Shown piece by piece: positions 1 to 10,079 of a DNA stretch of 21,846 nt (positions are counted from its first letter, which is position 1; the number at the start of each line of letters is the position of its first letter). Source of the stretch: Peribolospora baueri (lineage: Eukaryota; Basidiomycota; Peribolosporomycetes; Peribolosporales; Peribolosporaceae). A program made the translations under genes and the position numbers. The stretch lies in assembly GCA_029717555.1 (NCBI GenBank), contig JAMDHS010000155.1, positions 1-21,846 on the forward strand. The letters run 5' to 3'. The notes below the pieces were generated by a model. The model was given only the letters and a program-made list of their open reading frames with translations, was not told where the DNA came from and ran no database searches.

Positions 1-190
1 GGCGCTTGCCTGCGTATTGCAATTGAAATATGGGCGGGGGTGAATCTCTTGCAGACGACTTGAATGGGAACGGGGTGCTGTAAGCAGTAGAGTAGCCTTG
101 TTGCTACGATCTGCTGAGGCTAAGCCTCTGTTCTAAAGATTTGTTCAACTCGGTTGAACTCTTCTCTCTCTTTCCTTCTCCGCCCCTCGT

Positions 191-372
191 GAGAAGGGTC
201 TGTCTCTCAGGGGACCCGGTGCTAAAGGGGGGGGGTTGGTTGGGGTGCACACACTTATTATGACTCGATCTTTTCTTTTCTTTTCTTTTCTTTTCTCTTC
301 TTCTCTTCTTTTTCGTCTTCGCTGATCCATCCCTCCCCCAGAGAAGGGTCTGTCTGTGCCTGTGCCTGTGCC
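191..372. repeat. Low-complexity tract with short direct repeats
   Basis: A 15-bp word, GAGAAGGGTCTGTCT, occurs at 191-205 and again at 341-355. Between them lie a run of nine G at about 227-235 and a pyrimidine tract of five TTTTC units (271-295) that decays into TTC/TCTTC to about 313. Three TGTGCC units follow at 355-372. I see no gene in 1-577. Confidence 0.7.
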
Positions 373-577
373 TCGGCATGTGTGTTCCTGCACCTGCGAC
401 TTCTGGCGGCCTCCCCTGTCCGAAGGCGGCTGTATTTCGAGGGGGGCACATTCGTCACTTGGCGTGATTCTACTCTGTATGTCCCCGGGCAAGTCATGGT
501 GTTCTCTCGCCCCCTTCCGAACAGATGCTGGCACCTCGGCGATTCCGGACCTCTGCCTCACGGCCGCTCATTTCTTT

Positions 578-696
578 ATCTGCGGCCATAGGACCTTGAA
601 AGCACTGCATCCCGTCCGATCTGCAAAGTTAAGCAAGGTACCGTTGAGTCAGTACTGCCGGTGGGGGACCACGCGGGAATCCTCAATGCTGCAGTT
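578..696 (+). rRNA. 5S ribosomal RNA
   Basis: This is a 119-nt match to the fungal 5S rRNA pattern. The conserved core words GCATCCCGTCCGATCTGC, AAGTTAAGCA and GGTGGGGGACCACGCGGGAA are in the right order and spacing. The 5' end (ATCTGCGGCC) pairs with the 3' end (GCTGCAGTT) to form helix I. The RNA is part of the large ribosomal subunit and is made by RNA polymerase III from an internal promoter. It stands alone, as in many basidiomycetes where 5S genes are dispersed. The ends were set by helix I pairing and may be off by one or two bases. Confidence 0.93.
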
Positions 697-707
697 CTTC
701 TTCTTTC

Positions 708-713
708 TTTTTT
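708..713 (+). terminator. Pol III T-run terminator of the 5S gene
   Basis: Six T in a row start 12 nt after the 5S 3' end, inside the pyrimidine stretch CTTCTTCTTTCTTTTTT. That is the usual RNA polymerase III stop signal. Confidence 0.7.
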
Positions 714-900
714 CCCCCATTCGGCCTGGCGGTCTCGGCCTTTGGCCCATGTTCTATTGGATCTCGTCTATCATCTTTGTTTTTATCCTCTCTTTCCTCG
801 GTTTCCATTTTCTTTTCTTCTTTTCAGCTCGATCTACTGTCCCAACTCTTTGTCTCCGTCCGGCCCGTCTGAGCTCTGACGCTTCTGACCCACGCCTGCA

Positions 901-1901
901 TGACGGCCACCACTCCTCCCTGGAAGAGCAATAAGAAGCTCGCGTTCCAGGTGAGCCCTGTGCCCGCGCGCTGCTTCCCTTCCTCCGGCTGCCGCGCGCC
1001 CTTTTTCCTCATCCGTCGCTCCTCTTCTCTCGCAGCGTCATCACAGAGATCAAGGCGGTCGGCGAAGCTGCAATACGCAGACGCGGTGAGGAATCCCTGG
1101 CCATCAGCCGAGCCAGCGGCACCCTTTGACGCCATCTTCTCCGCTCCAGTACTTTCTGATCGTCGTCCGATCGCATTAATTCTCCACCACGTCGCTGGTC
1201 GCCGTCGGCGCGTGGAACTCGCCGCTCTTGAAGGAATTCGGCTTGGAAGGGAAGCTTCATCCCTACAATCTTCTGCGCGTACGAGCCGTCGAATGCGCTC
1301 CTGCTTTGGGTACAGGGTAAGGTCATCCTATGCCGCAAGTAGAAGGAGGCGCGCGCCAAGGGGGCCACGCCGTAGCCTCGCTTCGATACGTAGCCGTGCT
1401 CTTCTCGACGTGTTCGCGTCGTCGTCTCTGGGCATGATCTCCTTCTCGATCGCAGGCGGTCGGTCTCGTTCATGCCCGCTCTCTCGTGACCTCCGGTTTT
1501 CCTCTCCGTCTCGTCGATCTCACTCGGGCACCGGTCTATCTCGCCTCATCCGTCTTTTTCTTTTCTTCGTCTCCGCCACGCCCGGTCCCGTGCCTCCTCG
1601 CTCATAGGCACGTCATCCTCATCTTCATCGCGATGATCGCTCCCTCCCCCAGTCACTCAGGCGTTCTTTCGCTCGCATGGCTCAGTTGTCTTTTCGGTTC
1701 TCGTCCCTCTTCCCTTCGTTGGGTGCGTTCAGAGACCGTTTGGTCATCCCTAAATGCGAGCCGATTTCCGGAAAGGAGGAGGCTGTCAAAGCGTCGCAGA
1801 ATGTCGCAAAGATCGTTGCAGATGGTGGATCGTCGAAGACCGCTGGGCGTCCGACGTATTTGATCAAGAATAGGGCACTGGGAGCCTTCGTCATAAGATG
1901 A
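901..1901 (+). pseudogene. Possible decayed intron-rich gene, unidentified
   Basis: No family was recognised. An ATG at 901 opens a 17-codon exon (MTATTPPWKSNKKLAFQ) followed by GTGAGC. A candidate second exon ends GACGCG|GTGAGG. A 60-odd-nt intron with a CTTTGAC branch-like site and CTCCAG acceptor leads to a third exon in phase (YFLIVVRSH, then a TAA, then FSTTSLVAVGAWNSPLL). A neighbouring frame then takes over with coding-like FIPTIFCAYEPSNALLLWVQ before GGTAAGG at about 1316. A last coding-like stretch follows a TTCAG acceptor at about 1728 and ends in TGA near 1901. The TAA and the frame change suggest decay or sequence error. The splice sites are inferred and the gene may not be real. 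Confidence 0.3.
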
Positions 1902-2689
1902 CACGGCAGACGGCAGTTGAGCCACCTCAAAGCCATGTGGGGCCTTTCGCGCCGCGATCATAACGCCATCGTTCCCTTGTCGATCAGGAGTTCAATCCAC
2001 CTGGACCCCTTTAGACGATAGCGACGACGGGTACATCCTGGGAGAGTTTCGTTCCGGTCTACAGGCCAGAAGCTCACAATCCGCGTGTCTGCTCAGCGAG
2101 AGCTGAACGACCATCCCACTTCCCCAGTCCCAGTCTTTCTTGCTGGACCCACCCGGCTCCTGCCCGGCGTGGCGATGGGGAGCCTCCAGGAGGGAGGATG
2201 TCGCCGGACAGAGGCGACCGGCGCTAACCGCTCCTTGGCGTGCTCCCTTTCCTTGCCCGAGAGCGCCGACCGCGGATGTGGCCCGTGTGCGCCGGTTCCT
2301 TGCCTGTGCACGTTCCCAGAATTTGGGTTTCCTTCCTCTATGTTTCCGTTCACCTCCGGCGCCGCAACTATCGCATGCGACTCGGGCTCGGCGCCCCTTT
2401 GCATGGACCGCCCGGCCCTTGCTCGAGCGGCCGCCTTGCCAATCGATTTTCGCACTCAGAGCAGTCAAGGTCGGAGTCTGGAAAGCGACGTGGTGTGGTT
2501 CGTTGTACGGAGGCCGTCCACCGTCCATTGCTCGACCAAAGTTTGTATCCTCTTCAGTGTGGTAGATAGGGTAATCATCCGCTCTGGGCTGCTGTCCTAC
2601 ATCGAGCTTCATAACTGGGTCCGAACCTTGGCCTCGCCTCCTCGTGCGAGATCCCATCTCCCACAACGCCTTCGACCACCGATGGTCCA
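1902..2689. other. No supported gene
   Basis: Long open frames exist on both strands here (for example about 2085-2840 on + and 1992-2690 on -). They overlap one another, and neither has a domain or motif that I recognise. The openness is what a GC-rich stretch with few stop codons would give. I see no repeat or RNA gene in it. Confidence 0.4.
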
Positions 2690-3540
2690 CTCGCGACGTA
2701 GAGATTCGCCTATCGAAGCTCGAGACTGGGAAAGGGGCGCGCTGACTGGCGGGATTCCGAGCTCAGGACGCAAAGACGACGCTTCTTTCCACCACGTCTT
2801 GAAAGATCAGCCGGCGACCTATCTCCATCTCCATCCTTGATGGCGGCCTCAGCGGCCCGTGTGCTCTTATCAAATTGGACAGTAATGATAATCTGTCACA
2901 GCCAAAGTCTCGGGTAGCGAGTGAGCAACTCACATTCAGCCGCTCCTCCCATACCTCCGAGTAGACGTCGAACGGCGACGTATGTCCTCCCTGGATACGA
3001 GTGGCGAATATTTGAATGGGAAGACAACGTGGGAAAAGACAAAAGGCCAAGAAGCAATAGGACGGGTCGAGAACTTCTAATGCAGTGCCAGGACCCCCCC
3101 GGCTGATTCGAGCTACATCTGAGCTCGGATACCTACTTTGCTTTGTCTACTGCGTTGTGTGTATATATATACCCAAGATCTCCCTCTCCGGAACGTCATC
3201 GTCAAGCACATACAGCGAGCCGCCCGTTGCGGATATGGAGTCTATGCGAGCGCGCCAACGGAGCGTCATATCCGAGCCGTTATGGACGCTCATCAGCAGG
3301 CCCTCTAAGGGCTGCTCTCATACACATCCGACCAGGGTTGATCAGAGGTTTCGAGGTTGGTTCCTTTCGGCGGCTTTGTTCGGCTTCGAGGAGCCCCATC
3401 GAGTTCGCAGATGAGCCAGAAACCGAGAGCTTCAGCGGGCTGGCAACTAGGTCGGTCAGTGTCTGGGCCTCAGTCTTCTCAAGTGTCGATTCAGGCAAAA
3501 ACGATGGGATCCCATTTCTGCCGTGGCCGAGATACATCAT
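2690..3540 (-). other. Coding-like segments, possible multi-exon gene
   Basis: Several minus-strand pieces read like real protein without matching a family I know: a start-containing piece at 3540-3350 (MMYLGHGRNGIPSF...), a piece at about 3300-3165 with LYVLDDDVPERE, and an exon-like piece at about 3000-2930 (SPFDVYSEVWEERLN). The last ends in GTGAGT and is followed, after a GACAG acceptor near 2880, by IIITVQFDKSTRAAEAAIK. The last junction has good splice signals. The others do not join cleanly, so this may be a decayed gene or chance. A short TA-alternating run lies at about 3161-3172. Confidence 0.25.
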
Positions 3541-3648
3541 TTTGGCGTCCTGGGCCTTCGGTTAGCCCAACTCAGAGAAACAAGGTGAGAAGTGAATGAA
3601 TTACCGGGCAGCCAAGGAGAAGAGTAGATTCGGCAAACGCGTCGTTCG

Positions 3649-4521
3649 CTACTTCACTTTTACGCCATGGCCGTTCTGCTTCCTTCGGACTGCCAAAAGC
3701 CGGACGCCAAAGGGTATTCGGTTCGGAACGATTTGTCGGACGGCTGCAGCTGGAGGGATGGACTGCAACGCTGTTACATCTGCGGCCAATCCGCCAACGA
3801 GGGAACGTGGTACTCCTTCAAAGGCTTGCGAGATTGCACCTCGACCGGCAGCGCACGCGGGGCGGACATCGAGGAGCGAGCCGTGGTCGGAAAGCGCCAT
3901 ACAGCGAAAGAGCACGCCGACCGAGTAGACCTCGGCGAGGAATGGGTCGAGATCCGTGACGTTTGGCCCGATCTCTGGGGCGGTGAAACCGAAGCATGCC
4001 GGGAAGAGCCTTTCGCCGGGTCTGGCGCTCCGTCCAAAATCGCAGAGCTTGAGGCTGGGCTGTCCTTCCTCCGCGGGCGTGATCAAGAGGTTACTGGGGG
4101 CGAGGTCATTGTGTCCAAAACCATGCGAGTGGACGTGCAAGACGGCAGAGACGAGCTGAGCGTACCAGTGAGACATGAGCGAGAAGGGGGTGTGTTGGTT
4201 TAAATGGTCGTAGAGCGTCGTAGAGTTCACAACCTCCTCCAAGACGATGCCTAGGTTCTCTGGGGCTTGGCAAACGAAGATGACGATATTCGGGTGCCTC
4301 TCGAGGGACGAGAGTGCGCGAGCTTCGCGACGGAAGCACTCGTCGACGTCACGATCATTGCTGAACTCCTCGGGGTCTTCTTCGGTGGGGGAATGAACAC
4401 TGACGATCGGAGTCTTGAGGAGACATCGTTGGAGGATCGCAGTGGTGCCTTTGGTGGCAGGCCTGAGCTCTGGAATGGCCGGACCTCTGGCGTGAAACCC
4501 TGGATCTTCCCACAATGTCAT
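3649..4521 (-). CDS. Protein-kinase-like protein
   Basis: This gene encodes 290 residues in one exon. It has a eukaryotic protein kinase core: a VAIK-like lysine (CLLKTPI), a helix-C stretch FRREARALSSLERHPNIV with its glutamate, the catalytic loop HGFGHNDLAPSNLLI (HND in place of HRD), the metal-binding KLCDFGRSA and the APE-like TAPEIG. A glycine-rich loop is not evident. The predicted role is phosphoryl transfer to Ser/Thr, or a pseudokinase-like role, with unknown substrate. The frame stays open upstream to 4548, but the first ATG is at 4521. After the F-helix (AEVYSVGVLFRC) the C-terminal lobe is short and does not look like a normal GHI region. A frameshift near 3870 or a divergent family are both possible. 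The nearest gene to the right is divergent (5176). Confidence 0.7.
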   Translation of the reverse strand: MTLWEDPGFHARGPAIPELRPATKGTTAILQRCLLKTPIVSVHSPTEEDPEEFSNDRDVDECFRREARALSSLERHPNIVIFVCQAPENLGIVLEEVVNSTTLYDHLNQHTPFSLMSHWYAQLVSAVLHVHSHGFGHNDLAPSNLLITPAEEGQPSLKLCDFGRSARPGERLFPACFGFTAPEIGPNVTDLDPFLAEVYSVGVLFRCMALSDHGSLLDVRPACAAGRGAISQAFEGVPRSLVGGLAADVTALQSIPPAAAVRQIVPNRIPFGVRLLAVRRKQNGHGVKVK

Positions 4522-5175
4522 GTCTTCGAGCGGCTGTGCTAGAGGCAAAGGAAGGTCGTAATAGCGGAGGAGAATGTGGAGATGGAGGGTACTCTCGGGT
4601 GAGTTGGTAGCGAAGAGAAACGAGTAGAAAGGGCGCTTAGAGATGGCTTGAAGCTGGAACTAAGAGGCGAGTGAGAAAGAATTCGTCGTCTCCGCTCGAG
4701 CACCCTCATCATTGTGCCTTTTCAAACCAAACCAAGTAGGCGCCAAGCGTGTTAACAATTGTCAATGGAAGCCCTTGATGTGTCGTCGTGATTCTGCCTG
4801 CACCACTTCTGTGGGGCCTTGCCCAAAGGGGAAGACAGCGTCGCCCTCAGTCTTCCGTCTTCTGTTCCTTTCTCTTCCCATATCGAAGAACAATGGAACG
4901 GTTTAGCGTTTACGATAGTTCACCCCCTTCATGTCTACATAAACGAAGGGTGAACCTTGAAAGTAACAGCTCGTGGGCATCTCGAACTCCATATCGGAAC
5001 CAACTTCCATGTCGAAGAACAATAGGAGAATTCGTTGAGAGAACCACTTCAGCATCTAGAGCCTTCACTGAAACTATTTAGGGCCATCCATTTTGACCAC
5101 AGAGCCAACACTGTGCTCGTTGTTCCCGTTCACCTCAAAAGCCTTCTCCGTTTCACCACACGAAGTACCTGCTTC
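4522..5175. other. Intergenic region between divergent genes
   Basis: This 654-bp stretch separates the kinase-like gene (-) from the unknown gene (+), so it should hold both promoters. A near-perfect inverted repeat sits at 4919-4954 (TTCACCCCCTTC against GAAGGGTGAA, 14-nt loop). The 12-bp word TCGAAGAACAAT is directly repeated at 4883-4894 and 5012-5023. No convincing TATA box was found. Confidence 0.4.
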
Positions 5176-5877
5176 ATGTCGCACTCTTCGTCTTCTTCGT
5201 GTGTTTCTCCTCCTTCTGTCGAAAGGTTCAACAGCATTCCCAATGTTACGGAGACTCACCACGTCTACCACGAAACGGAAGCCTTGCAGCGGTCGCTTAT
5301 CGAGATGACGCACTCGTTCGGCGTTGCCAACACCCTGAAGCCCTGCACTCTTCACACACACTTCCCTATCGACGAAGGCCAGCTTCTTCTCATCACGACG
5401 GTACCGCTCCGGGACGGAGACGAAATGGAGGTCGCTCGTGGAGTCGATGTGCAAAAGGCTGGACCAGTCCACCCTGTCTCGTTCCTCGTGGAGGCCGACG
5501 GGACTGTCAGGGCATACAAATTCGCGCCCGGGTCACGAGCTCTTACGGAGGCCGAGAAGGAGTTCTTGGCGGCGGCCTCGTCTCTCCTGGTTTCCACTGG
5601 CGAGTACTAGCGTATTTCTTTCAAGAGGCCCACCTCGAAGAACGACGTTTCTACGACGGAGGTCGAGATCCCCGAGTACAAAGCCACGGTTCTCTTCCCG
5701 CTGTCGTACGCGGAGCCATTGCAGCATGACGACCACATCGTCCACGCCGAGACCGCCAAAAACGAGTCGCACGAGTTAAGAACAAATGGGAATCACACGG
5801 TGTTCTTTAAGAAAGCTGCTACCGGCCCCGTCGCCGAGTCGGCTTTCCGCTTCCTTGTTGCCGAATGTGGCGTCTGA
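5176..5877 (+). pseudogene. Unknown protein, frame split by one in-frame TAG
   Basis: No family was recognised. From the ATG at 5176 (MSHSSSSSCVSPP...) the frame runs 144 codons to a TAG at 5608-5610. The same frame then continues without any further stop for 88 codons to a TGA at 5875-5877. Both halves read like one soluble alpha/beta protein: HTHFPIDEGQLLLITTVPL before the stop, and EIPEYKATVLFPLSYAEP and ESAFRFLVAECGV after it. There is no signal peptide or membrane segment. TAG is one C-to-T change from CAG, so a recent nonsense mutation or a sequence error is the simplest reading. An intron is unlikely because no acceptor lies at a usable distance. If the stop is real, a 144-residue protein could still be made. 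Confidence 0.55.
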
Positions 5878-6039
5878 GTAGCAGACCATCTCGGGCAGCT
5901 TTGTTAGTCGCCAGTTCGGCCTGATGCCCTTTCCTGTACTGTTTGTACAAATTTTGCGCCTCTAACGTCTCGCCCTCTGCCGATAGAGGTCAGTCAGAGA
6001 GAACGCGCTCGCTGGAGCGTAGTAGTTGAGATTGAGGAA

Positions 6040-7640
6040 GATCTTACGGAGATAAAGGGGGGATAGCCTCGCATCCGTAGGCTTTGGAAGAAAAGATTGC
6101 GTACCGGAGGTAATCCGCCGGGTCTGATGAATTATGTATATAACGCATCAGCTCAGCCTTGACGAAGGCTGATTTCACGGATATCGGGTGGTACGACGAC
6201 CAGGGAATGTACTGATAAGCGTTGAGGGCCTTTTGAAAGGCCCGGGTTCCCGGTCGGGAGTTTCCATGGCGGTTGTAGGGGTTCGTTTTGACGAAAACTT
6301 CGGCATCCAGGAATTCTAGCTTTAGACGGGAGGCTTTAACGCTTATCCTAATCTGCGGGCGGATACTTGTCAATAGCGAGCGGAGGGAAGCTCGAATTTC
6401 TCTCTCGGTGTGCTGATCGCCCTGAGGGCGACTACTGCGAAGATATCGTTGATATACTTGGCGTCGTAGGTCGAGTTAGCACGGGGAAGCAGTTCGGTAA
6501 CGAGGGCTTGCTCATGGGAGGCAATGAGATTAGCATACGCGAGGACGCAGCTAATCCCCATGGCCGTGCCCTGAACTTGCTCGTATGTCACCCCGGCAAA
6601 GCTGAAGAAGTTGTTCCAGAGGACCTGCCCGAGAAGGCTGAGGATGAGTTCCTTCTGTTTTGTCGTAGTCGGCCTTGGCGACGACGGATCGAAGTGTACG
6701 TAGCCCTTCTCCTGTAGGGATGGAGGGACACATCGCTTGTATGTCGCCGGAAACCAGGCATATCCGCCGTCTCGGTGAAATTCGCTGGGACAGTCGAATT
6801 GTGTCCCTAACGAATTCAACGAATTCTTTGGAGTCGCGAAAGACCCAAGGAAATCCGGAGACGAGCGGTTGCAGCTTGTAGTCGATCCACGCTAAAGCCT
6901 TTAACCAGAAGGCATCAAAACCGGGGACCGATGGGGCGTCCGGCTGTAGGAGTTTTGTGGATCTTAGGAATTAGTTTAAACTGCGCGGTGCGTCTTCGGC
7001 TAGTTGGCTTTCGGGGGATAGAAGCCACTTCCTTTCCTGGGGAGGTAGGGAAGAGCCGAAGCGATGAAGGACACGTTTAAGCGTAACTACCCGGCGTTCC
7101 GGCTTGGGAACGGCCAGTAGGTAGACGCTTAGATCGTTTAATTGTCGCAGCGCTTTGTCGGTGTACCATTTCTTTGAGATAATGGCCGCCCGAGATTCTT
7201 GTCAGTAGGGAGGACAAGGGTCTCTCCGTCTGACAAGGATGCGCGAAGCGAAGTCCAGGCGTGTCGGCCGAGGTTGGGGGGGCATCGGTCGACGATACCT
7301 GGCGGCAGCAGTGACTGCTGCCGTAAGTGCAGAACAGGCAGCCTTTAGCCTGAGCTCGAAGGCTTCGCCCTGCTCCGGGGCTGGGGCCTGGCTGGGAATG
7401 TGGAAGCGTGGGGTGAACGTTCCGACATCTGCTTTCTCACAGAAAAACCATCTACAGCGTGCGCGACGGTCGAAGTCAGCGAGGAAGCTCATATTGAAGG
7501 TCAGGGTCTATCTAACCTCGAGCGGTACGGAATCTCTGGACAGGTTGTGCACCCTGCTATTCGTGATAAAGGTATCAATAGTGGGGTGGAATGTCGGAAG
7601 ACGAACATGGCGCGTTCTGGAAAGAAGATTTCCGGCTACA
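6040..7640 (-). mobile_element. Penelope-like retroelement (Coprina-like), decayed
   Basis: Minus-strand pieces follow the order of a Penelope-like reverse transcriptase. First comes an N-terminal FNMSFLADFDRRAR stretch (about 7490), then the RT entry motif KLIPKIHKTPTAGRPIG (about 6960), the palm motif QGTAMGISCVLAYANL with the following catalytic-box region (about 6600-6430), and the thumb-side FLDAEVF ... YQYIPWSSYHP stretch (about 6310-6190). The KIHK and SSYHP signatures are characteristic of this group. No GIY-YIG endonuclease was seen, which fits the endonuclease-lacking terminal type (Athena/Coprina) known to sit at telomeres in rotifers and basidiomycetes. The copy is broken, with several breaks, and cannot be active. 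Both outer limits are approximate. Confidence 0.75.
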
Positions 7641-8865
7641 TAGCCATTTTTCTCACATCAAATGAGCGGCCTACGTACCAGGTCACGGACTGCTTGGGAT
7701 TGTTATAGGGGAAACGTGCAAAACCGTACTTGGCACTATAGGAGAACGGGGAAACCTCCTCTCCTTTCCATTTCCCTTGAGTCCCATGGCAGGACTCCTT
7801 ATATACATGAGCACTACCATCAGGGACTGGCGACCGCTATTCCATAGCACCAAGGAAGGGCACAAAGGAAGTTGGCACCGACATTGTTTTAAGGCTCCTC
7901 GGTTGTGCGGCTGGCCTTCCCAGTCAATACAAAACCACTGTTATAAGGTAAGACACTAATACATATCGGCTCCCTGGTCAACGAGATCATGACAAAGGAG
8001 GACCTCTGGGAGAAGGAGCGAAGAGAGTGGGCCGGCCAAGCCACTGTAGGTGATGTAGGGCAAACTATGCAGATCTCTCCAGGTTGCCTTGCAGCCGCAA
8101 AAGGCCGTGCAAGTGTATGTGCTTCGCTCGGCACTGCCAGACCAAAGATGTGGAGCGGTGAGTTGAAAAGAAGGAAGATGGATTTGACGGCTGCAGACCT
8201 ATCCATACGAGTGATCCGGGTGCTTCGGGAATTTCTGAATGAATGCATTGGTCTTTGTTCGCAGCAGGCTATGACGACTATCCAAGCCCAGCTTTCAAAT
8301 GTAGCTCGGCACACCTAGCACGGACTGAGCGGATCACCTTCAAAGCGCCATACGCGGGCCAATCCAAATAACGGTCATGAGGTCGCCTTCGCACAGCTGT
8401 TTTCATGGGGCTCCCGCCCATGTACATCCGGAGCGAGCAAAAAATGAACAACTCCTGACTTCCAAATACTGACAAGAGAAACGTCCCATGCGGTATACAA
8501 CACAACCGCTCTTATTTTCCCGAAGAGGCGATTGAGCCCTTTGAAACTCGTCCCAACTCGCGCCTTGTCAGCAGAACTGCCGTTACTGCACTTGCCTTTT
8601 GTTCCAAATTCGAAAAACATGCACGTTTGGGGAGCGATATGCGCGTCTCAATGCTGAACTTGTGGAATACACGGCTAGTATCATTAAGACTGGCTTTGAG
8701 GGTATTTCCGGGTCATTCGGGGACGCGAACTGCGAGCGGGCTCTTCGCCTGACTGCGCCAATCTGTGGCCATATAATCCTAACATCTCGGTGCATGAGAA
8801 GGAGTTAGACCGATATCGAATGAGGATTCCATCGAAGCCCACCGTGCCAGGCTCACCTTAATCTT
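7641..8865. other. 1.2 kb without a recognisable gene
   Basis: One open frame at 7989-8318 (+, 109 codons, MTKEDLWEKERREWAG...) has an ATG start and a charged N-terminus but no domain that I know. It contains a possible intron (GTGAGT at about 8160 to CTGCAG near 8197), so it could equally be a short spliced fragment. Nothing else in the stretch is supportable. It may include remnants of the neighbouring Penelope-like element. Confidence 0.35.
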
Positions 8866-9849
8866 TCATGACTCCAACCCAACCGCGGCGTTGTCGAACT
8901 CGGGCACATCGTCGCTCCGTAAAGGGAAAGGGACCCAATCGAGGACGGCATTCATCCGACGAAGGGAGTCGGCATCGCCTCTCATGACTTCGTACGCAAA
9001 CGTGTTCACGCCCTTGAACTGCATGCACAGGGCAAGAGAGCGGACCTGGCCTTGCATGCCGGGCGCTTCGGAGAGGAAGCCGGACCAAAATGCTTTCTCG
9101 ACGGCCTCATCCTCGGCAGACATGTCGCTGAAATTGCAGTTTTTGTCCAAAAGATGAAAGAGGACGGTCATGTCCAGTCCACAGGGGGCCAAGTCAGCGT
9201 CTCCCCAGTCCACGATGCCGGTCAGCTTGCCAGACGTCTCATCGACCAAAAAGTTGCTTGTCGTGAAGTCGTGGTGGGTTATGCATTTGGGTACCTGCTT
9301 GAGCAAGAGAATGCGTTCGAGGATCTTGTCCAGCTTGGGAGCTAGGTCGGGTTGAGCACTGGCGATGTCCCTGAAATTCTTTTCGGTCCATGAGATGTAG
9401 CTGGCGAGATCATCATTCAATCCTTCAGGCATATGGCCATTTAAGGTGCCCAGCGCTTTGCCGATCCCATCAGCGAGCGTTGTGCGCTTCCGCAAGTCCC
9501 CCTTCAGATCAGCTACTCCTCCTGGTGTGCCAGGAAGGAGCTCCATGACGTAACCCCAGAGGCCTTCGTTATGGCTGACTTCGCAAATAGTGGGGACGAG
9601 AGGGCCGAGGATGGCTCGGGCGTGGATGAATCCAGCCACGTTTACGCGATTGGGCGTCACTTGCACGATCACCGTCGTGGATTTGTCGGAGGCGACACTG
9701 GCGAAGCAAGTGAAGCTGGCGTAGCCCTGTAAACGACACGGCTCCACGGTTACATCCTCACGGCCGAGGACATTGCAAGCGAGGCTGAGTGCGGCGGGGA
9801 GAAGGTGCTGATTCCTGAACTTCGCCCTGTACATCCGGTCGTCCTCCAT
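8866..9849 (-). CDS. Aminoglycoside phosphotransferase (APH) family protein
   Basis: This gene encodes 327 residues in a single exon. The APH/choline-kinase fold is shown by the catalytic Brenner motif CITHHDFTTSNFLVD and, about 20 residues on, GIVDWGDADLAPCG, which holds the metal-binding aspartate. An N-lobe with TTVIVQVTPN and the hinge GYVMELLPG precede them. Such enzymes move phosphate from ATP to a small-molecule hydroxyl. In fungi this is a large, mostly uncharacterised family, and the substrate cannot be told from sequence. The start is the ATG at 9849 (MEDDRMYRAKF). The frame runs to 9900 but has no further ATG. It looks intact, and the protein is probably cytosolic. It lies alone, between a decayed retroelement and a LINE fragment. 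Confidence 0.85.
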   Translation of the reverse strand: MEDDRMYRAKFRNQHLLPAALSLACNVLGREDVTVEPCRLQGYASFTCFASVASDKSTTVIVQVTPNRVNVAGFIHARAILGPLVPTICEVSHNEGLWGYVMELLPGTPGGVADLKGDLRKRTTLADGIGKALGTLNGHMPEGLNDDLASYISWTEKNFRDIASAQPDLAPKLDKILERILLLKQVPKCITHHDFTTSNFLVDETSGKLTGIVDWGDADLAPCGLDMTVLFHLLDKNCNFSDMSAEDEAVEKAFWSGFLSEAPGMQGQVRSLALCMQFKGVNTFAYEVMRGDADSLRRMNAVLDWVPFPLRSDDVPEFDNAAVGLES

Positions 9850-10079
9850 ATTGAAGCGAGCGAAGGCAATGGGACGGAAGGCCCCTATTGGCTGTATCAC
9901 GAAAAGCGACGGGTGGAGAAGGTGACGTAGAGAAAGCAGGGAAAGGGGAGGACTTGGAGTGCCTTTTCTTAAGGGGTTGTCCGTCCGCCAACTTTTAACG
10001 TCTTCGAAACAAAAGAGCGTGTCCTGGACGCGCAGGGGGGCTCGAGGCCGATGAGAACGTCTACTGTTCCCACTTAAGG
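9850..10079. other. Upstream region of the APH gene
   Basis: This 230-bp stretch holds the presumed promoter of the minus-strand APH gene. No TATA box or repeat stands out. The LINE 3' region begins somewhere near its right end. Confidence 0.3.

Noticed and set aside
1992-2690. Minus-strand frame containing RVACDSC as a Zn2Cys6 zinc cluster
   Set aside because: Only one CxxC appears, and the following basic residues and cysteines of a zinc cluster are missing. A plus-strand frame of similar length overlaps it.
4919-4954. Hairpin as an RNA gene or riboswitch
   Set aside because: The stem is short with a 2-nt bulge and a 14-nt loop, and no conserved RNA motif was recognised. It was kept only as a note on the intergenic region.
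6150-6172. Perfect 8-bp hairpin (TCAGCCTT/AAGGCTGA) and a nearby CTGATGA as a hammerhead ribozyme of the Penelope-like element
   Set aside because: The conserved core GAAA and the stem arrangement of a hammerhead are not present, and the sequence lies within RT coding.
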